DNA of 64,000 bases. It comes from Microbacterium murale (lineage in GTDB: Bacteria; Actinomycetota; Actinomycetes; Actinomycetales; Microbacteriaceae). Location: contig NZ_BMCM01000004.1 in NCBI RefSeq assembly GCF_014635185.1, positions 186,001 through 250,000 of the forward strand, written 5' to 3'. A program made the translations under genes and the position numbers. The notes under the pieces were generated by a model, which worked only from the letters and a program-made list of their open reading frames with translations, ran no database searches and was not told where the DNA came from. Shown one piece after another: positions 26,633 to 36,020 of the stretch; position 1 is the first letter of the stretch; each line of letters begins with the position of its first letter.

Positions 26633-26656
26633 GCGCCCCACGCTACGCCGACCAGG

Positions 26657-27223
26657 TCAGACGAGCGCCTCCACCGACCGCGATGCCGCGTATCCGACCA
26701 GCGGCAGGGCACGCTCCGCCGCGAGCGAGATGCGTGCCTGCAGGATCTCGGAGTTCACGACGTATCCGTCGAAGTCGGTGTCGCTGGCGTAGACGCCGAG
26801 CGGAAGCGTGAGCGCCTGGAAGAACGCGAACAGCGGTCGCAGCTGGTGTTCGATGATGAGCGCATGGCGCTCTCCCCCGCCGGTCGCCGCCAGCAGCACC
26901 GGCTTGCCGACCAGCGCGTACTGGCCGACGAAGTCGAACAGATGCTTGAACAGCCCGGTGAACGATGCCCGGTAGACCGGGCTGCCGACGATCAGCAGGT
27001 CGGCCTGCTCGATCGCGACCAGCTGCTCCTCGACGCTCGCGGGCAGGTGATCGCGTCGCAATGCGCCGGCGAGCGCCGGGCCGATTGTGGTGAGTTCGAT
27101 CAGCTGCACCTCGACCTCCGCCCGCTCGGCGACGGCAGCGGCGATGGCTCGCAGAAGCGCGGTCGTCTTGCTGGGCTCGTGGAGCGAGCCGGAGACGGCG
27201 ACGATGCGATAAGGAGCGGTCAT
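26657..27223 (-). CDS. NADPH-dependent FMN reductase (MsuE/SsuE type)
   Basis: A 188-residue flavodoxin-fold reductase. RIVAVSGSLHEPSKTTALL is the phosphate-binding loop, and GSPVYRASFTGLFKHLFDFV is the family signature. It reduces free FMN, often for partner luciferase-like monooxygenases in sulfonate or sulfone use; two such enzymes are encoded at 34.2 and 37.3 kb. The start MTAPYRI (27223) is preceded by TACGTT at a seven-base spacing. It lies 24 bases upstream of the YyaL gene on the same strand. Confidence 0.83.
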   Translation of the reverse strand: MTAPYRIVAVSGSLHEPSKTTALLRAIAAAVAERAEVEVQLIELTTIGPALAGALRRDHLPASVEEQLVAIEQADLLIVGSPVYRASFTGLFKHLFDFVGQYALVGKPVLLAATGGGERHALIIEHQLRPLFAFFQALTLPLGVYASDTDFDGYVVNSEILQARISLAAERALPLVGYAASRSVEALV

Positions 27224-27230
27224 GCCATAG

Positions 27231-27236
27231 AACGTA
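27231..27236 (-). promoter_or_regulatory. -10 box of a probably leaderless promoter (FMN reductase)
   Basis: TACGTT on the reverse strand, then seven bases, then the ATG at 27223. Confidence 0.35.
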
Positions 27237-27244
27237 CCCATGAC

Positions 27245-27279
27245 GACGCCCCGTGGCGCATGGAGCGACACGGGGCGTC
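27245..27279 (-). terminator. Terminator hairpin behind the aldo/keto reductase
   Basis: GACGCCCCGTG (27245-27255) and CACGGGGCGTC (27269-27279) form an 11-base-pair perfect stem with a 13-base loop, 17 bases past the reductase stop on the reverse strand. No T-run follows, as is common in actinobacteria. Confidence 0.65.
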
Positions 27280-27296
27280 ATGTAAGCGTCAGGCGC

Positions 27297-28145
<849 letters not shown>

Positions 28146-28165
28146 CGACCTGTGATGACAGGTCG
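28146..28165. promoter_or_regulatory. Perfect palindrome between the aldo/keto reductase and hrpA
   Basis: CGACCTGT (28146-28153) and ACAGGTCG (28158-28165) are perfect inverted repeats around GATG. It abuts the reductase -10 box, so a bound protein would sit in its -35/-10 region. The regulator is unknown. Confidence 0.5.
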
Positions 28166-28186
28166 CCTCGCGACGCGTCACCGTCA

Positions 28187-28192
28187 TACGAT
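28187..28192 (+). promoter_or_regulatory. -10-like box upstream of hrpA
   Basis: TACGAT, then eight bases including GGAGGG, then ATG at 28201. The short purine-rich leader can still bind ribosomes. Confidence 0.35.
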
Positions 28193-28200
28193 GGAGGGCT

Positions 28201-31200
28201 ATGTCTTCTGCCGATCTCGTCATCACCTATCCCCCGGAGCTGCCCGTCAGCGCTGCGAGGGACGAGATCGCCGATGCCATCCGCGACAATCAGGTCGTCG
28301 TCGTCGCCGGCGCGACGGGCTCGGGCAAGACCACCCAGCTGCCGAAGATCTGCCTCGAGCTCGGCCGCACGAACATCGCGCACACTCAGCCGCGCCGACT
28401 CGCCGCCCGCACGATCGCCGAGCGGATCGCCGAGGAGCTGCACGTCGAACTCGGCGGAGTCGTCGGCTACAAGGTGCGGTTCACCGACCAGGTGTCGGAT
28501 GCGACGAAGGTCGCGCTGATGACCGACGGCATCCTGCTCAACGAGATCCACCGCGACCGGCTGCTGCGCCGCTACGACACGATCATCATCGACGAGGCGC
28601 ACGAGCGCTCGCTCAACGTCGACTTCCTGCTCGGCTACCTCACCCGCATCCTCCCGGAGCGCCCGGACCTCAAGGTCATCATCACCTCGGCGACGATCGA
28701 CCCGGAGAGCTTCGCGAAGCACTTCGCTGCGCCGGATGGCGAGCCCGCGCCGGTCATCGAGGTCTCAGGTCGCACCTATCCGGTCGAGATCCGGTACCGG
28801 ACGCCGTCCGAGGACGAGAGCGAAGACGAGGTCTCGGCGATCGTCACGGCGCTGCGCGAACTCGATCGCGAGGCCCAGGGCGATGTGCTCGTGTTCCTTC
28901 CCGGCGAGGCCGAGATCAGGGATGCTGCGGATGCCGTGCGCGCGGCGTACACGTCGAGCAAGGCCCCCGTCGAGGTGCTTCCGTTGTACGGAAGGCTGTC
29001 CGCCGCCGAGCAGCATCGCGTGTTCGAGCCGAGCCGCGTCGCCGGAGTGCGGCGGCGCGTCATCCTCGCCACGAACGTCGCGGAGACCAGCCTCACCGTC
29101 CCCGGCATCAAGTACGTCATCGACACCGGGACGGCGCGCGTCTCCCGGTACAGCAACCGCTCGAAGGTGCAGCGGCTGCCGATCGAACCCATCTCGCAGG
29201 CATCGGCCAATCAGCGCGCGGGGCGAGCGGGGCGCACGAGCGACGGCATCGCGATCCGCCTCTACGGCGAAGACGACTTCGAGAAGCGTGCGGAGTTCAC
29301 CGAACCCGAGGTGCTGCGCACGTCTCTCGCCTCGGTCGTGCTGCAGATGCTCTCACTCGGGTTCGGCGACATCGCCGCGTTCCCGTTCCTCACTCCACCG
29401 GATTCGCGCGGCATCAAGGCTGCGTTCGACCTGCTCACCGAGCTCGGTGCCGTGGACCTCGCTCGAGACACTCCGCGTCTCACCCGTGTCGGGCGGGACA
29501 TCGCCCGGATGCCGATCGACCCCCGCTTCGCACGCATGCTGCTGGAGGCGCAGAAGCACGGCGTCACCGAGCCCGTCCTGGCGATCGTCGCCGGGCTCAC
29601 GATCCAGGACGTCCGCGAGCGCCCATCGCAGGAGGCACCGCAGGCCGTTCGCGACGCCGCCGAACGGATGCACGCGCGCTTCACCGATCCGACGAGCGAC
29701 TTCCTCGCGACGCTGAACCTGTGGAACCACCTGCGCGAGCAGCAGCGCGAACTCGGCTCGAGTGCGTTCCGTCGCCTGTGCCGCTCCGAGCACCTGAACT
29801 ACGTCCGCGTCCGCGAGTGGTTCGACGTGCACCGCCAACTGCGCTCGCTCGTCAAGGCCCCGCAGGCATCGAAAGGCGGTGGCGCCGCAGACCCTGACGC
29901 CATCCACCGCGCCCTGTTGTCCGGTCTGCTCTCCCAGATCGGCATCCTCGACGAGCGCAACACCAAGACGCCGCCCAAAGGCCAGTCGAAGAGCCAGAAG
30001 GACCCGAAGCGCCGGATCGCCGAGTATCGGGGTGCACGCGGCATCCGCTTCTCGATCTTCCCCGGATCCGGCCTGCGCAAGCAGAGCCCGCAGGCGGTCA
30101 TGGCCGCCGAGATCGTCGAGACCTCTCGCACCTTCGCGCGCACGGTCGCCGCGATCGATCCCGCGTGGGCCGAGTCGCTCGCCGGCGACCTCGCCAAGAG
30201 GCAGGTCTCCGAACCGCACTGGTCGAAGGATGCCGGCGCCGCCGTCGCCTTCGAGAAGGTGACGCTGTTCGGCGTCGAGATCATCCCGCGACGGCGCATC
30301 CAGTTCGCTCGCATCGACCGCGCCGCCTCCCGCGAGCTGTTCGTGCGGCACGCGCTGGTCGAGGGCGAGTGGGACCCGACACAGCTCGACAAGCGGGTCA
30401 GCGCGTTCTGGCGCAGCAACGGCGAACTGCGCAAGCGTCTGGAGAAGCTGGAGGAACGCGAGCGCAGACGCGACATCCTCGCCGGCGACGAAGAGGTGTT
30501 CCGCTTCTACGACGAGCGGATCCCCGCCGAAGTGTTCGATGTGCGCTCGTTCGAGAAGTGGTGGCGCGAGACACTGCAGCAGACCCCGAAGCTGCTCGTC
30601 ATGCGCGAGAGCGACCTGATCGAAGATGACGAACGCGCAGACCAGAACGACTTCCCCACGCGATGGACCCAAGGCGATCAGGTGCTCGGGCTCGCTTACC
30701 GCTTCGAGCCGGGCGCTCCGGATGACGGCGTCAGCGTCGTCGTGCCGCTCGCGCTGCTGGCGCAAGTCGAGAATCGCGGCTTCGACTGGCAGATGCCTGG
30801 GCTGCGCGCCGACCTCGTCACCGCTCTGCTGCGCGCGCTGCCGAAGGCGATCCGCAGGCATGTCGTGCCTGCCGCCGACTGGGCGGACAAGTTCGGGGCG
30901 GCCCTCGCCGAAGAGGGGCCGGAGAACCACGGCGGACGACCACCGCGCTCGTTGAAGGAGGCGCTGGCACGCATGATCCAGCCGCTGGCGAATCAACCGG
31001 TGTCTGCTGCCGACTTCGACGACGAGCGCGTGCCTGGGCACCTGCGTATGAACTTCCGCGCGGTCGACGAGCGCGGCCGGGTCGCCGGATCAGCACGCGA
31101 CCTCGGCGAACTGCAGAACTCCCTCTCGGATCGCGCTCGCTCCAGCGTCGCGCGTTCGATCGCGCGGCCCGAGAGAGGCAGAGGGCGCCCCGATGCTCAG

Positions 31201-32088
31201 GCTGTGGCCGCAGCATCCGTTCGAGGATCCATCGAGCAGGACGGCCTGACGACCTGGACCTTCGGCGACCTGCCCGAGGTGCTCGATACCAAGGTCGCGG
31301 GCGGCGTCGTGCGCGGGTATCCGGCGATCGTCGACCAGGGCAAGACCGTCTCGGTGCGCGTCGAGGCGACAGCGGATGCGGCGGCCGCGGCCACCCGCGA
31401 CGGCGTGCTGCGCCTCGCATTGCTGAACGTCCCATCGCCCGCGTCCTACGTGCAGGAGCACCTCACCTCGCAGGAGAAGCTGGCGCTCGCCGCGTCGCCG
31501 TACTCGTCGGCCGCCGCGCTGATCGAAGATGCCAGGGCCGCCGTCGTGCGCGCAGCACTGCCCGCGAACCCGATCCGCACCGAAGCGGAATTCACCGCGG
31601 CGAGGGATGCCGTGAACGCCACTCTCGTGGACCAGCTGTTCGCCACCGTCTCCCTCGTCGCACGCATCCTCACGAAGTCGCGAGACGTCGAGCGCGGCAT
31701 CAAATCGGAGAACTCGCTCGCTCTGCTCGGTCCGCTCAACGACATCCGTTCCCAGCTGAGCGCGCTGCTACATCCGGGGTTCATCTCGGCGACCGGCGCC
31801 GAGCGCCTCACGCACATCCCCCGGTATCTCGACGGCATGCTCGATCGACTGAAGACGCTGTCGAACGAACCAGGCAAAGACCGCACGCGGATGACGGAGT
31901 TCGAGAGAGTGTCGAAGGCATTCGAGGATGCCGGGGGCACGATCCCACTCGCCGCAGACGCCGCACCCGCTCTGGTCGAGGCGCGCTGGCTGCTGGAGGA
32001 ATACCGGATCAGCGTGTTCGCACAGCGGCTAGGCACCGCGCAGCCGGTCTCGCCGCAGCGCATCCAGAAACTGCTGACCGCACGTTGA
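28201..32088 (+). CDS. hrpA: ATP-dependent RNA helicase HrpA (DEAH box)
   Basis: A 1295-residue DEAH-box helicase, close to the length of E. coli HrpA. Motifs in order: Walker A AGATGSGKTTQ (36-46), QPRRLAA, DEAH (131-134), SATIDP, TNVAETSLTVPGI and QRAGRAGRT (motif VI). Beyond them are the helicase-associated HA2 and OB-fold regions and the long C-terminal DUF3418 extension. HrpA rescues stalled ribosomes on mRNA in E. coli; the same role here is inferred by homology. GGAGGG precedes the ATG. Confidence 0.95.
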   Translation: MSSADLVITYPPELPVSAARDEIADAIRDNQVVVVAGATGSGKTTQLPKICLELGRTNIAHTQPRRLAARTIAERIAEELHVELGGVVGYKVRFTDQVSDATKVALMTDGILLNEIHRDRLLRRYDTIIIDEAHERSLNVDFLLGYLTRILPERPDLKVIITSATIDPESFAKHFAAPDGEPAPVIEVSGRTYPVEIRYRTPSEDESEDEVSAIVTALRELDREAQGDVLVFLPGEAEIRDAADAVRAAYTSSKAPVEVLPLYGRLSAAEQHRVFEPSRVAGVRRRVILATNVAETSLTVPGIKYVIDTGTARVSRYSNRSKVQRLPIEPISQASANQRAGRAGRTSDGIAIRLYGEDDFEKRAEFTEPEVLRTSLASVVLQMLSLGFGDIAAFPFLTPPDSRGIKAAFDLLTELGAVDLARDTPRLTRVGRDIARMPIDPRFARMLLEAQKHGVTEPVLAIVAGLTIQDVRERPSQEAPQAVRDAAERMHARFTDPTSDFLATLNLWNHLREQQRELGSSAFRRLCRSEHLNYVRVREWFDVHRQLRSLVKAPQASKGGGAADPDAIHRALLSGLLSQIGILDERNTKTPPKGQSKSQKDPKRRIAEYRGARGIRFSIFPGSGLRKQSPQAVMAAEIVETSRTFARTVAAIDPAWAESLAGDLAKRQVSEPHWSKDAGAAVAFEKVTLFGVEIIPRRRIQFARIDRAASRELFVRHALVEGEWDPTQLDKRVSAFWRSNGELRKRLEKLEERERRRDILAGDEEVFRFYDERIPAEVFDVRSFEKWWRETLQQTPKLLVMRESDLIEDDERADQNDFPTRWTQGDQVLGLAYRFEPGAPDDGVSVVVPLALLAQVENRGFDWQMPGLRADLVTALLRALPKAIRRHVVPAADWADKFGAALAEEGPENHGGRPPRSLKEALARMIQPLANQPVSAADFDDERVPGHLRMNFRAVDERGRVAGSARDLGELQNSLSDRARSSVARSIARPERGRGRPDAQAVAAASVRGSIEQDGLTTWTFGDLPEVLDTKVAGGVVRGYPAIVDQGKTVSVRVEATADAAAAATRDGVLRLALLNVPSPASYVQEHLTSQEKLALAASPYSSAAALIEDARAAVVRAALPANPIRTEAEFTAARDAVNATLVDQLFATVSLVARILTKSRDVERGIKSENSLALLGPLNDIRSQLSALLHPGFISATGAERLTHIPRYLDGMLDRLKTLSNEPGKDRTRMTEFERVSKAFEDAGGTIPLAADAAPALVEARWLLEEYRISVFAQRLGTAQPVSPQRIQKLLTAR

Positions 32089-32100
32089 GCGCAGCCCGGG

Positions 32101-32106
32101 TAGCCT
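32101..32106 (+). promoter_or_regulatory. -10 box of a leaderless promoter (oxidoreductase)
   Basis: TAGCCT, six bases, then ATG at 32113, placed within the 24-base gap after hrpA. Confidence 0.5.
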
Positions 32107-32112
32107 GGCGGC

Positions 32113-33057
32113 ATGGCTCGTGCGATCGTCTACACAGAACTCGGCTCCCCTGACGTCCTCCAGCTCGTGGAGATCCCCGACCCCGTCGCCGGCCCAGGCC
32201 AGGTCGTCGTGCGGGTCGAGGCTGCCGGCGTCAATCCGCTCGATGCGAAACGGCGCAGCGGCAAGCGGCCCATGCCACCCATCACCGAGCCCCGCCGCGT
32301 CGGCTTCGACGGCGCCGGTGTCGTCGACTCGGTCGGCGACGGCGTGACCGACTTCACCGTCGGTGACCGCGTCGCATTCGGTGGCGCGGACGGAAGCTAC
32401 GCGACGCATCTCGTCGTGCCCGCCGAGAATCTCCATGCGTTGCCGGATGGCGTCACCGCCGCCGAAGGCGCGGCCCTCAGCATTCCGGTCGGGACCGCCT
32501 ACCAGTGCCTGCGCTCACTGCAGGTCGGTGAGGGTGACACGCTGCTGATCCACGCCGGCTCCGGCGCCGTCGGACAGGCCGCGATCCAGTTCGCCGTCGC
32601 GTGGGGCGCGACCGTCATCGCCACCGGCAGTCCAGAGCGTCACGAGCAGCTGCGTGAACTCGGCGCGATCCCCGTCGCCTACGGCGATGGCCTGGCCGAC
32701 CGTGTCCGCGCCGCGGCGCCGAACGGCGTCACAGTGGCGCTGGACTGCATCGGCACCGACGAGGCGATCGAGGTGTCGAAGGAGCTGGTCGCCGACCACG
32801 ATCGCATCGCGACGATCGTGCGCGGACCGGATGCTGAGAGCCTCGGCATCCGCGCCTTCAGCGGTGGCTCCCCCATCCCTCTCACGAAGCAGGAGATCGC
32901 CTGGCGCGACGAGGGTGTGCGCGTCGCGATCGACCTCATCGCGAGCGGCGACTTCCAGGTGGAGCTCGGCGCTGAATTGCCCCTCTCGGAGGCCGCTCAG
33001 GCGCACGAACTGATCGAGGCGCACGCCGCGCGCGGCAAGATCACGCTGGTTCCCTGA
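32113..33057 (+). CDS. NADP-dependent quinone-oxidoreductase-like enzyme (medium-chain dehydrogenase/reductase)
   Basis: A 314-residue MDR-superfamily protein without the zinc-ligand cysteines. The GroES-like N-terminal domain holds EAAGVNPLDAKRRSG; the Rossmann segment is LLIHAGSGAVGQAAIQFAVAWGATVIATGS (about 138-168). It resembles NADPH:quinone reductases and zinc-free enoyl reductases; the substrate is unknown. TAGCCT six bases in front of the ATG gives the leaderless layout and an independent start behind hrpA. Confidence 0.87.
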   Translation: MARAIVYTELGSPDVLQLVEIPDPVAGPGQVVVRVEAAGVNPLDAKRRSGKRPMPPITEPRRVGFDGAGVVDSVGDGVTDFTVGDRVAFGGADGSYATHLVVPAENLHALPDGVTAAEGAALSIPVGTAYQCLRSLQVGEGDTLLIHAGSGAVGQAAIQFAVAWGATVIATGSPERHEQLRELGAIPVAYGDGLADRVRAAAPNGVTVALDCIGTDEAIEVSKELVADHDRIATIVRGPDAESLGIRAFSGGSPIPLTKQEIAWRDEGVRVAIDLIASGDFQVELGAELPLSEAAQAHELIEAHAARGKITLVP

Positions 33058-33099
33058 TGCATCTTCGAGTTGGATCGGGGCCGGCGTCGCCAGACTTCC

Positions 33100-33438
33100 T
33101 CACTCCGCACGCGTGACCTGCTCCCAGCGCTGAGACCACTGCACAAGAGGGTTCAAGATTCGGATCAGATCGCTCCCGGCGGGCGTGAGCCGGTACAGAA
33201 TCTGCACGGGGGTGCTCGGAATGACTTCCCGATCGACCAGTCCGTGAGACTCCATCTCGCGCAACCGCGCCGCGAGGAGCCGGTCTGAGAGACCCTCGAC
33301 CGAGTCGATGATGCTCGAGAAGCGGTCGGCACCACGGGACAGCGCCAGGAGGATAGCGGCGTTCCACTTCTTTCCGGCGAGTTCTGCGGATCGACGGAAG
33401 GCTCGGCAGAGCTCTTCATCGATGTGCTGCGTCTCCAT
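33100..33438 (-). CDS. HxlR-family transcriptional regulator
   Basis: A 112-residue winged-helix protein (METQHIDEELCRAF ... AGKKWNAAILLALSRGADRFSSIIDSVEGLSDRLLAARLREMESHGLV). The ATG at 33438 has a strong GAGGAGGG ribosome site; the frame stays open upstream to 33522. Cys11 sits near the N-terminus, where redox-sensing HxlR proteins such as HypR keep a reactive cysteine, so a redox or electrophile signal is possible. It is divergent from a Rossmann-fold reductase and a flavin monooxygenase gene, with a palindrome between them. Confidence 0.88.
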   Translation of the reverse strand: METQHIDEELCRAFRRSAELAGKKWNAAILLALSRGADRFSSIIDSVEGLSDRLLAARLREMESHGLVDREVIPSTPVQILYRLTPAGSDLIRILNPLVQWSQRWEQVTRAE

Positions 33439-33454
33439 CTGCACCCTCCTCGAC

Positions 33455-33471
33455 TTACTAATAGTTAGTAA
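33455..33471. promoter_or_regulatory. Palindromic operator between the HxlR regulator and the redox genes
   Basis: TTACTAA (33455-33461) and TTAGTAA (33465-33471) are perfect inverted repeats around TAG, an AT-rich island in GC-rich DNA. HxlR proteins bind such TA-rich palindromes. Confidence 0.65.
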
Positions 33472-33552
33472 CTTATCACCGATTCGTCGCGGAGGAATCT
33501 GCGTCACAGACTGGAAGAGCACACGTCGGAGCGATGCGTATGAGGAGAAACA

Positions 33553-34194
33553 GTGACCACGATTGCAGTGCTGGGTGTCGGAAGAGTGGGTTCAGCCGTG
33601 GCGCGGACCGCGCTCAGGGCCGGCTTCGACGTCCATGTCGCAGGTTCAGGAGCGGCTGACGACATCTCGTTGCTCACCGAGATCGTCATACCCGGTGCGA
33701 CACCGATGACGGCCGGCGGCGCAGTGCGCGACGCGGACATCGTCATCCTCGCGGTGCCATTGCACAAGCATCGATCCATCGACCCCGCTCCTCTGGCCGG
33801 AAAAGTCGTCGTCGACGCGATGAACTGGTGGTCGCCTGTCGATGGCGAGCAGGATGAGCCCGATGTCGACGACACGACGACGAGCGAGGTTGTCGCACGG
33901 CACTTCACGGGCGCTCGCCTCGTGAAGTCACTCAACCACATCGGCTATCACGAGTTGGAGGAGGACTGGGCAGACGAAGGCACGCCCGATCGACGAGCTC
34001 TCGCCATCGCGAGCGACGATGAAGACGCCGCTCGGCTGGTCTCCAAAATGATCGATCGCTTCGGCTTCGATTCGGTCTATTCCGGCCCGCTGCACACCGG
34101 TCGCGCCTTCGGTCCCGGGACGGACATCTTCAACAGCATCCTCACACGCGAGGCACTCGACGCCGCACTTCCGACTCACGAATTCGCACTCTGA
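33553..34194 (+). CDS. NAD(P)-binding oxidoreductase, NADPH:F420-reductase-like
   Basis: A 213-residue Rossmann-fold protein: TIAVLGVGRVGSAVARTALRAG at the start (GxGxxG), then ADIVILAVPLHKH and VDAMNWWSP. It resembles the F420-dependent NADP oxidoreductase (Fno) domain, which is also used by uncharacterised reductases; electron transfer between NADPH and a cofactor is likely but not proven. GAGGAG precedes the GTG start. It is divergent from the HxlR gene and 30 bases ahead of a luciferase-like monooxygenase gene, so the two probably form one regulated operon. Confidence 0.8.
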   Translation: MTTIAVLGVGRVGSAVARTALRAGFDVHVAGSGAADDISLLTEIVIPGATPMTAGGAVRDADIVILAVPLHKHRSIDPAPLAGKVVVDAMNWWSPVDGEQDEPDVDDTTTSEVVARHFTGARLVKSLNHIGYHELEEDWADEGTPDRRALAIASDDEDAARLVSKMIDRFGFDSVYSGPLHTGRAFGPGTDIFNSILTREALDAALPTHEFAL

Positions 34195-34224
34195 ATCCCG
34201 ATCGCAAGAACAAAGGACACCACC

Positions 34225-35259
34225 ATGGAACTCGGCGCCTACAGCTTCGGCGACACTCAGCGCAACGGCGACGGCACCCTTCGCTCAACATCCGAGGCGA
34301 TCAAGAACCTCTTCGATGCGATCGTGCACTCGGACACCGTGGGACTGGACTACTTCGCCGTCGGCGAGCACCATACCTTCGAGATGCCGGCGTCATCGCC
34401 CGGTGCCATGATCGCGGCGGCAGCGGGGGCGACGAAGCAGATCCGCCTCGGCTCCGGTGTCAGTGTGATCAGCACCGACGACCCGGTCAGGGTGTTCCAG
34501 CAGTTCGCCACCGCCGACGCCGTTGCTGGCGGCCGAGTCGAGATCACTGCGGGTCGCGGATCATCGGTCGAGTCGTACCCCCTTTTCGGCTATGACCTGC
34601 GCGACTACGACCGTCTCTACGAGGAGAAGCTGGATCTGCTGATGCGGATCAATGCCTCAGACCACGTCACCTGGCGGGGCACGGTTCGCTCCGACATCGA
34701 CAATCTTCCCGTCGTGCCGCGGCCCGCAGGCGGTTCGCTGCCGCTCTGGGTCGGAACAGGTGGCAGCGCCCCCTCCTCAGCGCGCGCGGGCCGACTCGGC
34801 CTGCCGATCAGCTACGGCATCATCGGCGGCGCCCCGCACCGTTTCGCACCGCTCGCCCAGCTCTACCGGGCAAGCGCCGCAAAGGCGGGTCACACAGGCG
34901 CCGGTATCAAAGTGTCGATCGCCGCGCTCGGCCTGATCGCACCGACCAAGAGCGAAGCACTCGAGCGCTTCTACCCTGGCTGGCGAAACCTCAACGAGTC
35001 GATGGCCAAGCTGCGCGGCTGGGCAACGCCGAGCGACGACGATTATCACGCACAGGCGCACGCACCGGGTGCGTACTACGTCGGAGATCCGGATGACGTC
35101 GCCGAGCGCATCGTTCACCTGCACGGTTACATGGGGCATACACGCCACTTCCTGCAGATGGACCTGGGTGGTCTGCCACAGGAGCACTTGATCGAATCGC
35201 TCACACTGCTGGCAACCGAAGTGAAACCGCGCGTGGAAAGGCTTCTCGCGAAGTCGTGA
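34225..35259 (+). CDS. LLM-class flavin-dependent oxidoreductase
   Basis: A 344-residue TIM-barrel enzyme of the bacterial luciferase family. Typical segments are LDYFAVGEHHTFEMPASSPG, IRLGSGVSVISTDDPVRVFQQFATADAVAGGRVEITAGRGS and DLPVVPRP-like DNLPVVPRPAGGSLPLWVGTGG. It uses FMN or F420. AAGGAC precedes the ATG. It follows an Fno-like reductase that could supply reducing power, under the divergent HxlR regulator. The substrate is unknown; many relatives act on xenobiotics or organosulfur compounds. Confidence 0.85.
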   Translation: MELGAYSFGDTQRNGDGTLRSTSEAIKNLFDAIVHSDTVGLDYFAVGEHHTFEMPASSPGAMIAAAAGATKQIRLGSGVSVISTDDPVRVFQQFATADAVAGGRVEITAGRGSSVESYPLFGYDLRDYDRLYEEKLDLLMRINASDHVTWRGTVRSDIDNLPVVPRPAGGSLPLWVGTGGSAPSSARAGRLGLPISYGIIGGAPHRFAPLAQLYRASAAKAGHTGAGIKVSIAALGLIAPTKSEALERFYPGWRNLNESMAKLRGWATPSDDDYHAQAHAPGAYYVGDPDDVAERIVHLHGYMGHTRHFLQMDLGGLPQEHLIESLTLLATEVKPRVERLLAKS

Positions 35260-35333
35260 TGCTGGGCGACACAGACTGCAACAGTTCGACACATCCATGT
35301 CGCACACCCTCTGACAGCGCCCAATATGGACGC

Positions 35334-36020
35334 ATGACCACGAGTTCCCCCGCCGCCGTTTGGACCCCACCTGCCCGCGTGCGCGGCACCATCGCCGTCG
35401 TCACCGGTCGCGGCGAGGGTGCACCTGTGTACGAACGATTCGGGAAGCGCCTCAGCGCCGACGGGTACACCGTGGCCGTCTTCGAGGCGGATGCCGATGC
35501 CGCAGCCTCGTGGCTCGCGAACACGGAAGACGCCCCGCGGGTGCTGGTCGGCTCGGACACCGGAGCCGCCGGTGTTCTCCGGGTGCTCGCAGAGGGCGAG
35601 ACACCGGATGGCGCGATCATCGCCGGTACGCCCGTGGATGTCGACACCGACCAGCCCGCCGATGAGGAGCGCACGGCGTGCCCCGTCCACCTCGGCGTGC
35701 TCGGCACGGCTGAGGCGCGCACGGCACCGGCCACCGCGGAGCCGGTCCCGGCGGCCCCCGACCTCGCGGCCATCGCCGTGCCTGTTCTCGCGTTCCATGG
35801 ATCCGCCGACACCGTCTCCCCCATCGCGGAGGCCGGCGCACTGCTGGCCGCTGTCCCGGACATCGAACTGATCGAGACCGTCGACGGCCTCCACGATGCG
35901 CTGAACGACCAGTCGCACCGCAGCGTCGCGGCATCCATCGTGCTGTGGCTGGAGCGACTGCGCAGTGGAGACGTGCACGCCCCGGTCGTGCGCGTTTCAA
36001 CCGGGGTGCTCGCCGCATGA
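35334..36020 (+). CDS. Alpha/beta-hydrolase-fold protein with Asp at the nucleophile position
   Basis: A 228-residue protein of alpha/beta-hydrolase fold. The nucleophile elbow reads VGSDTGAAG, so Asp stands where GxSxG enzymes have Ser. The acid and base look intact: FHGSADTVSP (Asp) and DGLHDALND (His). Asp nucleophiles are known in haloalkane dehalogenases and epoxide hydrolases, though those are larger and have a cap; loss of activity is also possible. I start at ATG 35334, six bases after CAATAT; the frame is open to 35256. Its stop overlaps the MetY-like gene start (ATGA), so the two are coupled. Confidence 0.7.
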   Translation: MTTSSPAAVWTPPARVRGTIAVVTGRGEGAPVYERFGKRLSADGYTVAVFEADADAAASWLANTEDAPRVLVGSDTGAAGVLRVLAEGETPDGAIIAGTPVDVDTDQPADEERTACPVHLGVLGTAEARTAPATAEPVPAAPDLAAIAVPVLAFHGSADTVSPIAEAGALLAAVPDIELIETVDGLHDALNDQSHRSVAASIVLWLERLRSGDVHAPVVRVSTGVLAA

